Assembly (NCBI RefSeq): GCF_900636535.1
Contig: NZ_LR134289.1
Coordinates: 3,224,001 to 3,288,000, forward strand
Reading direction: 5' to 3'
DNA length: 64,000 bases
DNA from: Chryseobacterium gleum
GTDB lineage: Bacteria > Bacteroidota > Bacteroidia > Flavobacteriales > Weeksellaceae
Part shown: positions 45,428 through 53,672 of the stretch, in pieces
How the letters are laid out: each line of letters begins with the position of its first letter
How positions within the stretch are numbered: position 1 is the first letter of the stretch
Made by a program: the position numbers and the translations under genes
The notes under the pieces: model-generated
Seen by the model: the letters and a program-made list of their open reading frames with translations, nothing else
The model's database searches: none
What the model was told of the DNA's origin: nothing

Positions 45428-45973
45428 TTATATAGGCATTTTGCTTAATAAGGGGTGTCCAACTGGATTTATTCCCTTTTGTAATAAATCTTTTGCAGCC
45501 ATCACTGCCCAGCACTTATCACTGGAGTGAATATTTCTGTAAAATGAAAGTAAAATATCAGGTTTCACAATGGTAAAACCATTAGCGTTTATGGTTTCAA
45601 GATCATTTCTTTCAAAAAAATCTATGGTTATTCTGTGGAATTTATCATTTTCAAGCTCTACCGTTTTTTCATACCTGCGGAAGTTCTCTTCACTGGGCAG
45701 ATGATCATACCGGGTCCAGACTTTCTGAAAGCCTTCCTCCTGAAGAATAATAACAACATCTGCTACATTTTCTTTTTTTACAAAAACATCAATATCCTTA
45801 TGGTCATGAGCATGCTTATATTCTGTATGTCCTGTTTCAGACATAAAATGCCATGCCCAGCCGCCTGATATAATGACTTTATCTTTTAATTTATCTAAAA
45901 TTTCAAGTCCCAACCGGATTCTGAATTCCGGCCAGACTTCACCGTATCTTTTTATGTTATGTGGTGCTCCCAT
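45428..45973 (-). CDS. Nucleotidyltransferase-fold protein in the RtcB/PrfH operon
   Basis: A 181-residue protein. It has the marks of the polymerase-beta-type nucleotidyltransferase fold: SGGWAWHFM with the double glycine at 37-38, a DxD pair in HKDIDVFV (D60, D62), and a third acidic residue likely in RITIDFFER (D118). The helical C-terminus contains SSDKCWAVMAAKDLLQKG. I cannot name the exact family; it looks nearest to aminoglycoside- and MNT-type transferases. Between rtcB and prfH it may add nucleotides to, or otherwise modify, a broken RNA end. That is inferred from position. Confidence 0.72.
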   Translation of the reverse strand: MGAPHNIKRYGEVWPEFRIRLGLEILDKLKDKVIISGGWAWHFMSETGHTEYKHAHDHKDIDVFVKKENVADVVIILQEEGFQKVWTRYDHLPSEENFRRYEKTVELENDKFHRITIDFFERNDLETINANGFTIVKPDILLSFYRNIHSSDKCWAVMAAKDLLQKGINPVGHPLLSKMPI

Positions 45974-46001
45974 TTTTTTGTTTTTAAATATTTTATTTAT
46001 T

Positions 46002-46033
46002 CAACCTTACAGGTTTTGAAACCTGTAAAGTTG
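46002..46033. repeat. 32-nt palindrome in the rtcB to nucleotidyltransferase spacer
   Basis: Fifteen-nucleotide arms pair with one mismatch around TG; the core is TTACAGGTTT-TG-AAACCTGTAA. No T-run follows on the minus strand. It resembles the short REP-like palindromes scattered in Bacteroidota genomes, from memory. Confidence 0.65.
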
Positions 46034-46049
46034 TAAAATATCAGGTTGA

Positions 46050-47441
46050 CTACCTGTCCATTCTCACAATTCTCGGCTGGAAAGTTCCCAGGATATCTAC
46101 CAGTTCACTCTGCGCATTCATCACTTCATTAATGTCTTTGTAGGCCATTGGTGCTTCCTCTGCATTTCCGCCTATCAGGGTGACATTTTTCAGCTTCAGT
46201 TCTTTTTTGATATCATGCTGGGTAAAAAGGCTTCTGCATTCTCCTCTGGAATGTGCTCTTCCAGCTCCATGTGATGCTGAATTCAGGGATTCCGGATTTC
46301 CTTTTCCACGCACAATAAATCCTTTTGCTGTCATGGATCCCGGGATCATTCCCAGTTCATTTTCATTGGCAGGCGTTGCTCCTTTTCGGTGAACAATCAC
46401 TTCTTTTCCATTATGGATTTCTTTCCATGCAAAATTGTGATGGTTCTCAATTCTGGCTTTTACTCTTCCACCAACCGCTTTAACGAGCCTTCTGTGAATA
46501 TCATCATGACAGGCTGAAGCATAATCCCCGGCGAGATTCATTGCGGTCCAGTATTCCAGTCCCAGATGAGTACTCAGATCAAGCCATGCGAAGTTTTGTG
46601 CTTCTTTTGGTAACGGACATTGTTCTGTCGCCATTCTTGAATAATACTGTGCTATTTCTGCCCCCAGGCCTCTTGAGCCACTGTGAGAAAGTATTCCCAG
46701 ATATTTTCCTTTTGGCAGGCCAATTTGTTCGTCTTCTTCAGTGATTTCCACTTCTCCGAATTCTACAAAGTGATTTCCTCCGCCTGAGGATCCCATCTGT
46801 TTGATGGCTTTTCCCTTTAATCTTCTTAAGATCGGAATCATATCAAATGTATCCCTGTCGAAAATCTCATGATCTATGTGAGATTTATGCGTTTCATACA
46901 TCCCGAATTTTGTATGTTCAGCAAGAGCTTTTTCATACTTATCCCTTGCTCCTTCAAGATATGATACCGGTGTATCCAAAATACTGAGGCTCATTCTGCA
47001 GCCAATGTCCATTCCTACTCCGTAAGGAATTACTGCATTTTCTACCGCTAGAACTCCTCCTATCGGAAGACCGTACCCGCTGTGGGCATCCGGCATTAAT
47101 GCTCCCTGAGTAGAAACAGGCAGTTTTAATGCTGTGTATAGCTGATTTTTTGCCTCTTCCGAAATGTTGTTTCCAAAAATCTGAAACGGGGCACGCTGTG
47201 AATTCAGCATTCTCTTTTCTGTTTTTTTGGACGAAAGCAGGGTTTCTGCAATTTGCCCGAAGGTGAGATCTTTTTCAAAGCTCTCCGGATTCAGCAGAAT
47301 TTCCTTTAAGAGAGATCTTACATGGTGAATATTTTTGGTTGCAAAATTTCTTTTCATGACTTCCAATGCTACATTAACGCTTTGGTTATTTGGATAGCCC
47401 AGTTTTAATATATCTTTTCCTTTTAGTTTTAAATTTCCCAT
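46050..47441 (-). CDS. rtcB: RtcB family RNA ligase
   Basis: RtcB joins RNA ends with 2',3'-cyclic phosphate or 3'-phosphate to 5'-OH, using GTP and manganese. The protein has 463 residues from the ATG at 47441 (MGNLKLKGKDILKLGYP). About 85 N-terminal residues precede the catalytic core. Manganese and active-site motifs are GVGMDIGC (D145, C148), SSGGGNHFVEFGE near 218-230, LSHSGSRGLG, HHNFAWKE and HRKGATPA; the guanylated histidine is probably H391 in SASHGAGRAHSR. All key residues seem intact. The frame continues upstream to 47588 but overlaps the preceding gene. Its pairing with prfH marks it as the ribosome-repair type of RtcB. Confidence 0.93.
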   Translation of the reverse strand: MGNLKLKGKDILKLGYPNNQSVNVALEVMKRNFATKNIHHVRSLLKEILLNPESFEKDLTFGQIAETLLSSKKTEKRMLNSQRAPFQIFGNNISEEAKNQLYTALKLPVSTQGALMPDAHSGYGLPIGGVLAVENAVIPYGVGMDIGCRMSLSILDTPVSYLEGARDKYEKALAEHTKFGMYETHKSHIDHEIFDRDTFDMIPILRRLKGKAIKQMGSSGGGNHFVEFGEVEITEEDEQIGLPKGKYLGILSHSGSRGLGAEIAQYYSRMATEQCPLPKEAQNFAWLDLSTHLGLEYWTAMNLAGDYASACHDDIHRRLVKAVGGRVKARIENHHNFAWKEIHNGKEVIVHRKGATPANENELGMIPGSMTAKGFIVRGKGNPESLNSASHGAGRAHSRGECRSLFTQHDIKKELKLKNVTLIGGNAEEAPMAYKDINEVMNAQSELVDILGTFQPRIVRMDR

Positions 47442-47469
47442 TGTTTTTTGTTTTAAATAACAGTCGGAC

Positions 47470-48207
47470 TTATACGTCCTGTAAGCTTTCTGCAATCTCT
47501 GTTGCAGACATTGTGCAGGTAATATATTTCCTGCTTTTGATAAGTGAAATATCTTCTCTTTTTCTTTTCCCTGAAGATGACTTACCATACATTGTTTTGT
47601 TGATAATTCCTACAATTTTATGCTGCCATAAATAATCGTCCAGTTCTGCGCATTCTTTGTCCAATTCAAAATCTACAGGTTTATAATGGGTGATCATATT
47701 AGGTCTTATACGCAGGATAAATCTCCAGGGTTCAATAAATTCGTAATAAGGAACATAAGACTTCCGGGCCGGACAATATTCTTCCTGTCTCAAAAAATAC
47801 GGTCTTTCTCTTGCTGTAAGTCCCAGCTTCGGGTCATTCCAGGAATATGAAGAAATATGCTGGAGTTTCTGTACTCTTTCTACATATATTCTCCGCCCGA
47901 ATTTTCTTTTCTTTTTCAAAAACCGGCGGCTTTCCGAATACATGTAGGTATTAATTTTCTTCAATATTCCTTCAAAGAAATCTCCGTCTTTAGATCTCAT
48001 GACATCTTCCCTTACCACAAAGAATCGTACAAATCCTCTTTGATAAGGTTTATCCAAAGGAATCCATGGGATATTTCGTCTGATTTCCCAAAGTTCTTTA
48101 CTACGTCGATATTTTTTTCTTATCTGCTTTTCTACATCTTTTCTAATTGTTCTTTTTCTGCTTCTCACGCTTCTCAGGCGGGAAAACAGAAGATTATCAT
48201 TTTCCAT
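47470..48207 (-). CDS. Unrecognised basic protein, first gene of the RtcB/PrfH operon
   Basis: A 245-residue soluble protein that I do not recognise. The first 40 residues are extremely rich in arginine and lysine (RLRSVRSRKRTIRKDVEKQI). Basic and aromatic stretches alternate after that: YMYSESRRFLKKKRKFGRR, YYEFIEPWRFILRIRPN and MYGKSSSGKRKRED. Conserved-looking Trp-Pro and Tyr-Arg pairs suggest a real folded domain. There is no signal or membrane segment. The composition suggests RNA or ribosome binding. It ends 28 bp before rtcB and is the first gene after the operon promoter, so a role in recognising or controlling the repair substrate is an attractive guess. Confidence 0.75.
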   Translation of the reverse strand: MENDNLLFSRLRSVRSRKRTIRKDVEKQIRKKYRRSKELWEIRRNIPWIPLDKPYQRGFVRFFVVREDVMRSKDGDFFEGILKKINTYMYSESRRFLKKKRKFGRRIYVERVQKLQHISSYSWNDPKLGLTARERPYFLRQEEYCPARKSYVPYYEFIEPWRFILRIRPNMITHYKPVDFELDKECAELDDYLWQHKIVGIINKTMYGKSSSGKRKREDISLIKSRKYITCTMSATEIAESLQDV

Positions 48208-48232
48208 TGTTCACAGAAGTATGATGTGATAT

Positions 48233-48287
48233 AAAACTTATTTGTTTTTATCTCACACAACTTTTAATCAACTAAAGCATTAGTTGA
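48233..48287 (-). promoter_or_regulatory. Promoter and palindromic site of the RtcB/PrfH operon
   Basis: On the minus strand TTG (48260-48258), a 17-nt spacer and TAAGTTTT (48240-48233) form a near-consensus promoter, differing at the last base. The start of transcription would be about 19 nt before the ATG at 48207. Just upstream lies a perfect palindrome, TCAACTAA-AGCA-TTAGTTGA (48268-48287), centred near -52. This is a position used by activators. Confidence 0.55.
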
Positions 48288-48394
48288 ATGGATTAATAAT
48301 AGACGGTTACAGTGATACTATAATTCACCTGTTTCGTCTGTAATGACACTAAAAAAGATTTCGGGGAAACGTGAAGTTTTAAATATTGCGCAAT

Positions 48395-48427
48395 AAAAAA
48401 CCCGAAATCTCTACGACTTCGGGTTTT
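48395..48427 (-). terminator. Terminator of the orphan small transcript
   Basis: AAAACCCGAA (48397-48406) pairs with TTCGGGTTTT (48418-48427). On the minus strand it ends in six T residues. It stands about 20 nt after the small ORF and about 190 nt before the repair operon. Confidence 0.88.
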
Positions 48428-48449
48428 GATATTTCATTGTACTGTTATT

Positions 48450-48527
48450 CTAAGAATGTACCAAACCGCGAAGCCTTACCACCATAAGTGGCAATCCAAC
48501 TGTAGAATTCTGTTTAGTTCTGAACAT
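48450..48527 (-). CDS. Possible 25-residue peptide, or part of a small RNA
   Basis: An ATG at 48527 opens a 25-codon frame beginning MFRTKQN and ending RLRGLVHS. It has an A-rich upstream region typical of Bacteroidota starts. It lies inside a compact transcription unit: consensus promoter at 48598-48570, predicted RNA start near 48563, terminator at 48427-48395. The RNA could also fold, since CGAAGC before the ATG can pair with GCTTCG near the end of the frame and CCAC-TTAT-GGTGG forms an inner hairpin. It could therefore be a small regulatory RNA instead of, or as well as, a peptide gene. No known family is recognised. Confidence 0.4.
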   Translation of the reverse strand: MFRTKQNSTVGLPLMVVRLRGLVHS

Positions 48528-48569
48528 TGCTTCGTTGTTTTTTTATTGGTTAAACTTGATTTTCAGGTG

Positions 48570-48598
48570 CAAATATATAAATTTTTCTGATAATCAAA
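48570..48598 (-). promoter_or_regulatory. Consensus promoter of the orphan small transcript
   Basis: TTTG (48598-48595), 17 nt, then TATATTTG (48577-48570). Both elements match the Flavobacteriia consensus exactly. It lies directly after the terminator of the upstream gene, so the transcript is independent. Confidence 0.7.
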
Positions 48599-48611
48599 TT
48601 TTTTTTTCAGT

Positions 48612-48642
48612 AAAAAAGGCTGATTAAAAAATAATCAGCCTT
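48612..48642 (-). terminator. Terminator of the stress-protein-like gene
   Basis: AAGGCTGATTA pairs with TAATCAGCCTT around a short A-rich loop; a T-run follows on the minus strand. Confidence 0.88.
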
Positions 48643-48659
48643 ATAATTTATTGTAAAAA

Positions 48660-49160
48660 TTAATCTTTTGAGCCTAAACTATCCATTTCGTCATCCATTC
48701 CTTTTACCTGATTGGAATGATATACTCTTTCTGATCCCAGGAAGTAGATATTATGTCTGGCTTTGGCAATGATTCCATTATATTCATGCTCTGTCATGCC
48801 ATCCGGAATACTGTCTCTTTTTTCTGAAGGTCTGCGATAAACTTCAAGAGCTCCATATTCATTTAATACTTCTTTGGCAGTTTTTGCCCGTTCAAGATCA
48901 TCGGTATAAACAATAACATTGCTTCTGCCTACGCTGTGTTTGCGGTAAGCGTCCAACATTTCCGCATCGTTAGCGAAAACATAGTCAAAAAAATCCTGCG
49001 TCTGTTTATCTTCCTGATACTGATCAGCAGACATTCCACTTTCTACTCTTGACTTTGAAATAATGATGTTTGCTTCGTCAAAGCCTTTTTGTTTTAATCC
49101 TTTTTTAATTTCCTCTGTATCTACAGTCACCGGAAATACTGAAACTACTGTATAAGCCAT
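48660..49160 (-). CDS. Small soluble protein resembling general stress protein 17M (YflT-like)
   Basis: A 166-residue cytoplasmic protein. It starts MAYTVVSVFPVTVDTEEIKK and contains KGLKQKGFDEANIIISKS and GRSNVIVYTDDLERAKTAKE, so two short alpha-beta segments follow each other as in YflT/GsiB-type stress proteins. The C-terminal 50 residues are hydrophilic and acidic (KGMDDEMDSLGSKD). The family link is weak and made by eye. It is a single gene with its own terminator. Confidence 0.6.
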   Translation of the reverse strand: MAYTVVSVFPVTVDTEEIKKGLKQKGFDEANIIISKSRVESGMSADQYQEDKQTQDFFDYVFANDAEMLDAYRKHSVGRSNVIVYTDDLERAKTAKEVLNEYGALEVYRRPSEKRDSIPDGMTEHEYNGIIAKARHNIYFLGSERVYHSNQVKGMDDEMDSLGSKD

Positions 49161-49217
49161 AATGAAATTTTTTCATTAAACTATACAAAAGCCATGCAAT
49201 TTATTCTTTACTAAGAA

Positions 49218-51335
49218 TTAATTTAGAAATTTTTCCAGGATTTCCACAGCACATTTCGGAAGGTTGGTTCCGGGTCCGAAAATAAAATCTGCACCGTTGG
49301 CATACAGGAATTCATAATCCTGCTGAGGGATTACTCCTCCTACAACGATGGTGATATCATCCGCTCCCAGCTTAGCCAATTCTTCCACAACTTGTGGAAC
49401 TAATGTTTTGTGTCCTGCAGCCAATGAAGAAACTCCTAAAATGTGAATATCATTTTCCACAGCCTGTTTAGCGACTTCTTCCGGTGTCTGGAATAATGGA
49501 GCAACGTCTACGTCAAATCCCATATCGGCAAATGCTGTTGCTACTACTTTTGCACCTCTGTCGTGTCCATCCTGGCCCATTTTGGCAACCATCAGCCTTG
49601 GGCGACGTCCTTCTTCTTCTTCAAATTTCTGAGTCAGTTGAAGCGCTTTTTCAAAGTATTCGTTTTTACCGGCATTCATTGCGTATACACCAGAGATTGT
49701 TTTAATATTTGCTTTATATCTTCCAAAGGTTTCTTCCATGGCATCACTCATTTCGCCAAGGGTAACTCTTCTTCTCGCTGCTTCGATGCATAATGCCAGA
49801 AGGTTTCCTTTTCCTGTTTTGGCGCTTTCACGGATTTCATTCAGGATCTGCTCAACAGCTTCAGTATTTCTTTCTGCTTTAATCGTATTCAGTCTTTCAA
49901 TCTGTTTTCTTCGAACTTCGGTATTATCAATGTCTAAGATTTCTATCTGGTCCTGTTTTAATGAGGATTTGAATGAGTTCACTCCGATGATGAATTCTTC
50001 ACCACTGTCAATCTTAGCTTGTTTTTTGGCAGCTGCTTCTTCAATTCTCATTTTTGGAATTCCAGCTTCGATAGCTTTGGTCATTCCCCCTTCCTGCTCT
50101 ACCTCATCGATGTACCTCATGGCTTCTTCAATCATCTGCTGGGTAAGGCTTTCTACAAGATTGCTTCCTCCCATCGGATCTACCACATCACATATCCCGC
50201 TTTCCTGCTGAAGAATGATCTGTGTGTTTCTTGCAATTTTCGCTGAATAATCTGTAGGAAGAGCAATGGCTTCATCTAATGCATTGGTGTGGAGAGACTG
50301 CGTTCCTCCTAATGCTGAAGATAAAGCTTCAATGGCTGTTCTTGTGATATTATTGAAAGGCTCCTGTTCTGTCAGGGACCATCCGGATGTTTGAGAATGG
50401 GTTCTTAATGCCAGCGATTTCGGATTCTGAGGATTAAACTGTTTTAAAAGAGTTGCCCAGATGTATCTTGCGGCACGCATTTTAGCAATTTCCATAAAAT
50501 GGTTCATCCCGATGGCCCAGAAGAATGATAACCTTGGTGCGAAATCGTCAACATTCATTCCTGCTTTGATTCCTGTTCTTACATATTCAAGGCCGTCTGC
50601 CAGCGTGTAAGCCATTTCCAGTACGGGAGTGGCCCCTGCTTCCTGCATATGGTACCCAGAGATAGAGATAGAATTGAATTTTGGAATATTTTGCGAAGTA
50701 TATTCAAAGATATCTGCAATGATCTTCATGGAAGGTGCCGGCGGATAGATGTAGGTATTTCTTACCATGAATTCTTTCAGTATATCATTCTGAATGGTAC
50801 CTGAAAGCTGTTCCTGCTTTACACCCTGCTCTTCTGCGGCAACGATATAGAAAGACAAAATAGGAAGTACAGCACCATTCATGGTCATGGATACTGAAAT
50901 CTGATCTAACGGAATTTCATTGAAAAGGATTTTCATGTCTTCCACAGAATCAATGGCAACTCCTGCCTTTCCTACGTCTCCTACCACTCTTGAGTGATCA
51001 GAGTCATATCCTCTGTGCGTTGCCAGATCAAATGCCACTGAAAGTCCTTTCTGACCGGCAGCAAGATTTCTTCGGTAAAAAGCGTTGGATTCTTCAGCAG
51101 TAGAAAATCCTGCATACTGGCGGATTGTCCACGGTTTCTGTACATACATCGTAGAATACGGTCCTCTTAGGTAAGGTTCAATTCCCGGAGAAGTCTGTGT
51201 TAATGATTCATCTTTTACATCTTTTCTCTCATAGGATGATTTGAGTTCAAGTCCGTCTTTTTCAAAGTTGTAAATCTCTCTTGCCTGAGGTGATACACTA
51301 AAATCCGGTTTTTTCACAGAAATTGTCTTTCGCAT
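49218..51335 (-). CDS. scpA: Methylmalonyl-CoA mutase, large (catalytic) subunit
   Basis: This B12 enzyme interconverts methylmalonyl-CoA and succinyl-CoA. The protein has 705 residues. The substrate barrel contains [20 protein letters not shown] near 55-75, [13 protein letters not shown] and [19 protein letters not shown]. The C-terminal cobalamin domain has DGHDRG at about 589-594, whose histidine replaces the base of B12, and [12 protein letters not shown]. No small subunit gene is adjacent, although many Bacteroidota have a mutA gene directly upstream. The length fits a subunit that could work as a homodimer or with a distant partner. MeaB is encoded 6 kb away. Confidence 0.95.
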   Translation of the reverse strand: MRKTISVKKPDFSVSPQAREIYNFEKDGLELKSSYERKDVKDESLTQTSPGIEPYLRGPYSTMYVQKPWTIRQYAGFSTAEESNAFYRRNLAAGQKGLSVAFDLATHRGYDSDHSRVVGDVGKAGVAIDSVEDMKILFNEIPLDQISVSMTMNGAVLPILSFYIVAAEEQGVKQEQLSGTIQNDILKEFMVRNTYIYPPAPSMKIIADIFEYTSQNIPKFNSISISGYHMQEAGATPVLEMAYTLADGLEYVRTGIKAGMNVDDFAPRLSFFWAIGMNHFMEIAKMRAARYIWATLLKQFNPQNPKSLALRTHSQTSGWSLTEQEPFNNITRTAIEALSSALGGTQSLHTNALDEAIALPTDYSAKIARNTQIILQQESGICDVVDPMGGSNLVESLTQQMIEEAMRYIDEVEQEGGMTKAIEAGIPKMRIEEAAAKKQAKIDSGEEFIIGVNSFKSSLKQDQIEILDIDNTEVRRKQIERLNTIKAERNTEAVEQILNEIRESAKTGKGNLLALCIEAARRRVTLGEMSDAMEETFGRYKANIKTISGVYAMNAGKNEYFEKALQLTQKFEEEEGRRPRLMVAKMGQDGHDRGAKVVATAFADMGFDVDVAPLFQTPEEVAKQAVENDIHILGVSSLAAGHKTLVPQVVEELAKLGADDITIVVGGVIPQQDYEFLYANGADFIFGPGTNLPKCAVEILEKFLN

Positions 51336-51425
51336 TCCAATTAATTTTGTCTCCGTAAAGTTAATTTTTTTGAACGAAACATGAAACTTCTGTTAATATC
51401 CTGTTTTTCTTGTATTTAGTGGAAT

Positions 51426-51457
51426 AAAAAAGGCCGGGCAAATGCCCGGCCTTTTTA
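51426..51457 (-). terminator. Terminator of the prolyl oligopeptidase gene
   Basis: A strong GC-rich stem (AAAAAGGCCGGGCA with GCCCGGCCTTTTT, 5-nt or shorter loop) is followed by T residues on the minus strand. Confidence 0.92.
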
Positions 51458-51476
51458 TTGGAATATTTTTAAATAT

Positions 51477-53579
51477 CTATTTCATTATTCCCATTTCATA
51501 CAAAGCGAATGATATAAGATCTGCATTTTCACTGATTACCTGATCTGTTGATCTTCCTGCTCCGTGACCTGCGTTCTTTTCAATTCTCAGCAAAATAGGG
51601 TTTTTACATGCCTGTTTTTCCTGAAGCTCAGCTCCGAATTTGAATGAATGTGCCGGCACTACCCTGTCGTCATGATCACTGGTGATAATCATTGTTGATG
51701 GATAACAAGTTCCTGCTTTTACATTGTGTACCGGAGAATATGATTTAAGGTATTCGAACATTTCTTTGCTGTCCTCTGCAGTACCATAATCGTAAGACCA
51801 GCCAGCACCAGCCGTAAATTTATTATACCTCAACATATCCAGAACTCCTACACCCGGAAAGGCTACTCTTGCCAGATCCGGACGCATCGTCATGGTTGCC
51901 CCTACCAGTAATCCTCCGTTTGATCTTCCTGAAAGTGCCATATATTGTTTTGAAGTATAGCCTTTATTCTGAAGGTATTCTCCAGCAGCGATAAAGTCTT
52001 CAAAAACATTTTTTTTCTGCTGCTTCGTTCCTGCATCATGCCATTTCTTACCATACTCACCTCCTCCTCGGATGTTTGGAACGGCATAGATACCCCCATT
52101 TTCCATCCAGATCGCATTGACTACAGAGAATGAAGGTTGTAAACTGATATTGAAACCTCCATAAGAATACAGGATAGTAGGATTTTTACCATCAAGTTTA
52201 GTTCCTTTCTTATAATTGATCATCATAGGAACTTTTGTGCCGTCCTTTGAGGTATAGAATACCTGCTCTGAAACATAATCGTCCGGATTAAATTTCACTT
52301 TAGGCTTCTGGTATACTTCAGACTTTCCTGAATCTACATTGAATTTATAAGTGGTACCTGGTGTAATATAATTGCTGAAAGAATAATAAATATCTTTCTC
52401 CTTTTCTTTTCCTCCGAATCCTGAAACGTTTCCTTTACCTGGAAGTGTAATTTCTCTGATCAGTTTTCCGGTTTTATCAAATTGCTTCACCTGGTCTATT
52501 GCATCAATCATGTATGTTGCAAAGAAATATCCTCCGCCGGAAGAAATTCCCAGTACATTTTCAGTCTGTGGAATCACATCTTTCCATGTTGAGGGAGCAG
52601 GATTGTTTATTGTTGTTTTTACCAGACGCATATTCGGAGCATCTTTATCGGTAAAAATAAAAAGATCATCGCCTTGTGTATCTACAATACTTGCATTGAT
52701 ATCAAATCCGCTTATAATCTGTACAAAATCTCCTCCTTTTTTCAGGTCTTTGATATACAGTTCATTACCATTGGTAGCATTCGCCGCAGAAATGATAAGA
52801 TATCTCTGATCTTCAGAAACTCCTGCGCTCAGATATCTTCTTGGCGTTTTATCACCTCCGAAGATCAATTGATCTTCAGACTGTTTTGTACCCAGCTTAT
52901 GAAAGTATACTTTATGCTTATCAGTCATTCCGGAAAGTACGGTTCCTTCTTTTGGCTTGTCATAACTTGAGTAGTAGAACCCTTCATCTCCCTTCCATGA
53001 AATCCCACTGAATTTCACATCCAGCAATGTTTCATCAATCTGTTTTCTGGTCACCGCATCAATGATGATTATCTTGTTCCAGTCACTGCCTCCTTCTGAA
53101 ATGGAATATGCCGCAAGATTTCCTTTTTTATTGAAAGAAAGATTGGAAAGAGAAGTGGTTCCTTTTTCTGAAAATTTATTGGGATCTAAAAATACTTCTG
53201 TAGCATTGGTTTTGTTATGGGTTCTGTACAATACAGACTGAGCCTGCAAACCATCATTTTTATAATAATAGGTATAATCTCCCTCTTTGAAAGGTGCTGA
53301 AATTTTTTCGTAGTTCCAGATATCTTTCAATTGGTTTTTAATTTTGTCTCTGAACGGAATTTTAGAAAGGTAATTCTGACTGTAAGCAACTTCTTCATCT
53401 ACCCATTTTTTAGTGGCTTCAGAATCATTTTCCAGATCTCTGAAAGGGTCCGAAACAGCGGTTCCGAAATAGGTATCTGTCTGGCTTCCTTTTAATGCTT
53501 TAGGATAATTCATTTTCTGAGAATAAAAAGATGCTGAAAACAATACTCCAGCAGTTAACAATATAGGTTTAAAATTCAT
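51477..53579 (-). CDS. Prolyl oligopeptidase family serine peptidase, exported
   Basis: A 700-residue S9A peptidase that cleaves short peptides after proline. The start at 53579 gives a signal peptide MNFKPILLTAGVLFSASFYS. A longer frame to 53672 would run through a terminator and is rejected. Residues 70-420 form a seven-bladed propeller. The catalytic domain has the nucleophile in ALSGRSNGGLLVGATM, an aspartate in ITSDHDDRVVPAHSFKF and the histidine in KNAGHGAGRST. It probably acts in the periplasm on imported peptides. Confidence 0.93.
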   Translation of the reverse strand: MNFKPILLTAGVLFSASFYSQKMNYPKALKGSQTDTYFGTAVSDPFRDLENDSEATKKWVDEEVAYSQNYLSKIPFRDKIKNQLKDIWNYEKISAPFKEGDYTYYYKNDGLQAQSVLYRTHNKTNATEVFLDPNKFSEKGTTSLSNLSFNKKGNLAAYSISEGGSDWNKIIIIDAVTRKQIDETLLDVKFSGISWKGDEGFYYSSYDKPKEGTVLSGMTDKHKVYFHKLGTKQSEDQLIFGGDKTPRRYLSAGVSEDQRYLIISAANATNGNELYIKDLKKGGDFVQIISGFDINASIVDTQGDDLFIFTDKDAPNMRLVKTTINNPAPSTWKDVIPQTENVLGISSGGGYFFATYMIDAIDQVKQFDKTGKLIREITLPGKGNVSGFGGKEKEKDIYYSFSNYITPGTTYKFNVDSGKSEVYQKPKVKFNPDDYVSEQVFYTSKDGTKVPMMINYKKGTKLDGKNPTILYSYGGFNISLQPSFSVVNAIWMENGGIYAVPNIRGGGEYGKKWHDAGTKQQKKNVFEDFIAAGEYLQNKGYTSKQYMALSGRSNGGLLVGATMTMRPDLARVAFPGVGVLDMLRYNKFTAGAGWSYDYGTAEDSKEMFEYLKSYSPVHNVKAGTCYPSTMIITSDHDDRVVPAHSFKFGAELQEKQACKNPILLRIEKNAGHGAGRSTDQVISENADLISFALYEMGIMK

Positions 53580-53616
53580 ACTGATCGGTTTTCTCAAAAA
53601 TACGTAAAGTATGTGA

Positions 53617-53647
53617 AATAAAAAAAGTCCCTTTAAACGGGGACTTT
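53617..53647 (-). terminator. Terminator of the periplasmic protein gene
   Basis: AAAGTCCC (53624-53631) pairs with GGGACTTT (53640-53647); a T-rich run follows on the minus strand. CAAAAATA at 53595-53602, a TATTTTTG element on the minus strand, is the likely -7 box of the peptidase gene behind it. Confidence 0.83.
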
Positions 53648-53672
53648 CATTCTTTATAGGTGTATTTTCCAA

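Noticed and set aside
47442..47588. Longer N-terminus for RtcB
   Set aside because: The extension overlaps the end of the preceding gene and reads as out-of-frame sequence; MGNLKLKG at 47441 is a natural start.
48395..48598. 6S RNA or tmRNA
   Set aside because: No open-bubble structure or tRNA-like ends could be seen, and the unit contains a plausible small ORF.
53580..53672. Longer N-terminus for the prolyl oligopeptidase
   Set aside because: It would pass through a terminator and the promoter element, and would hide the signal peptide.
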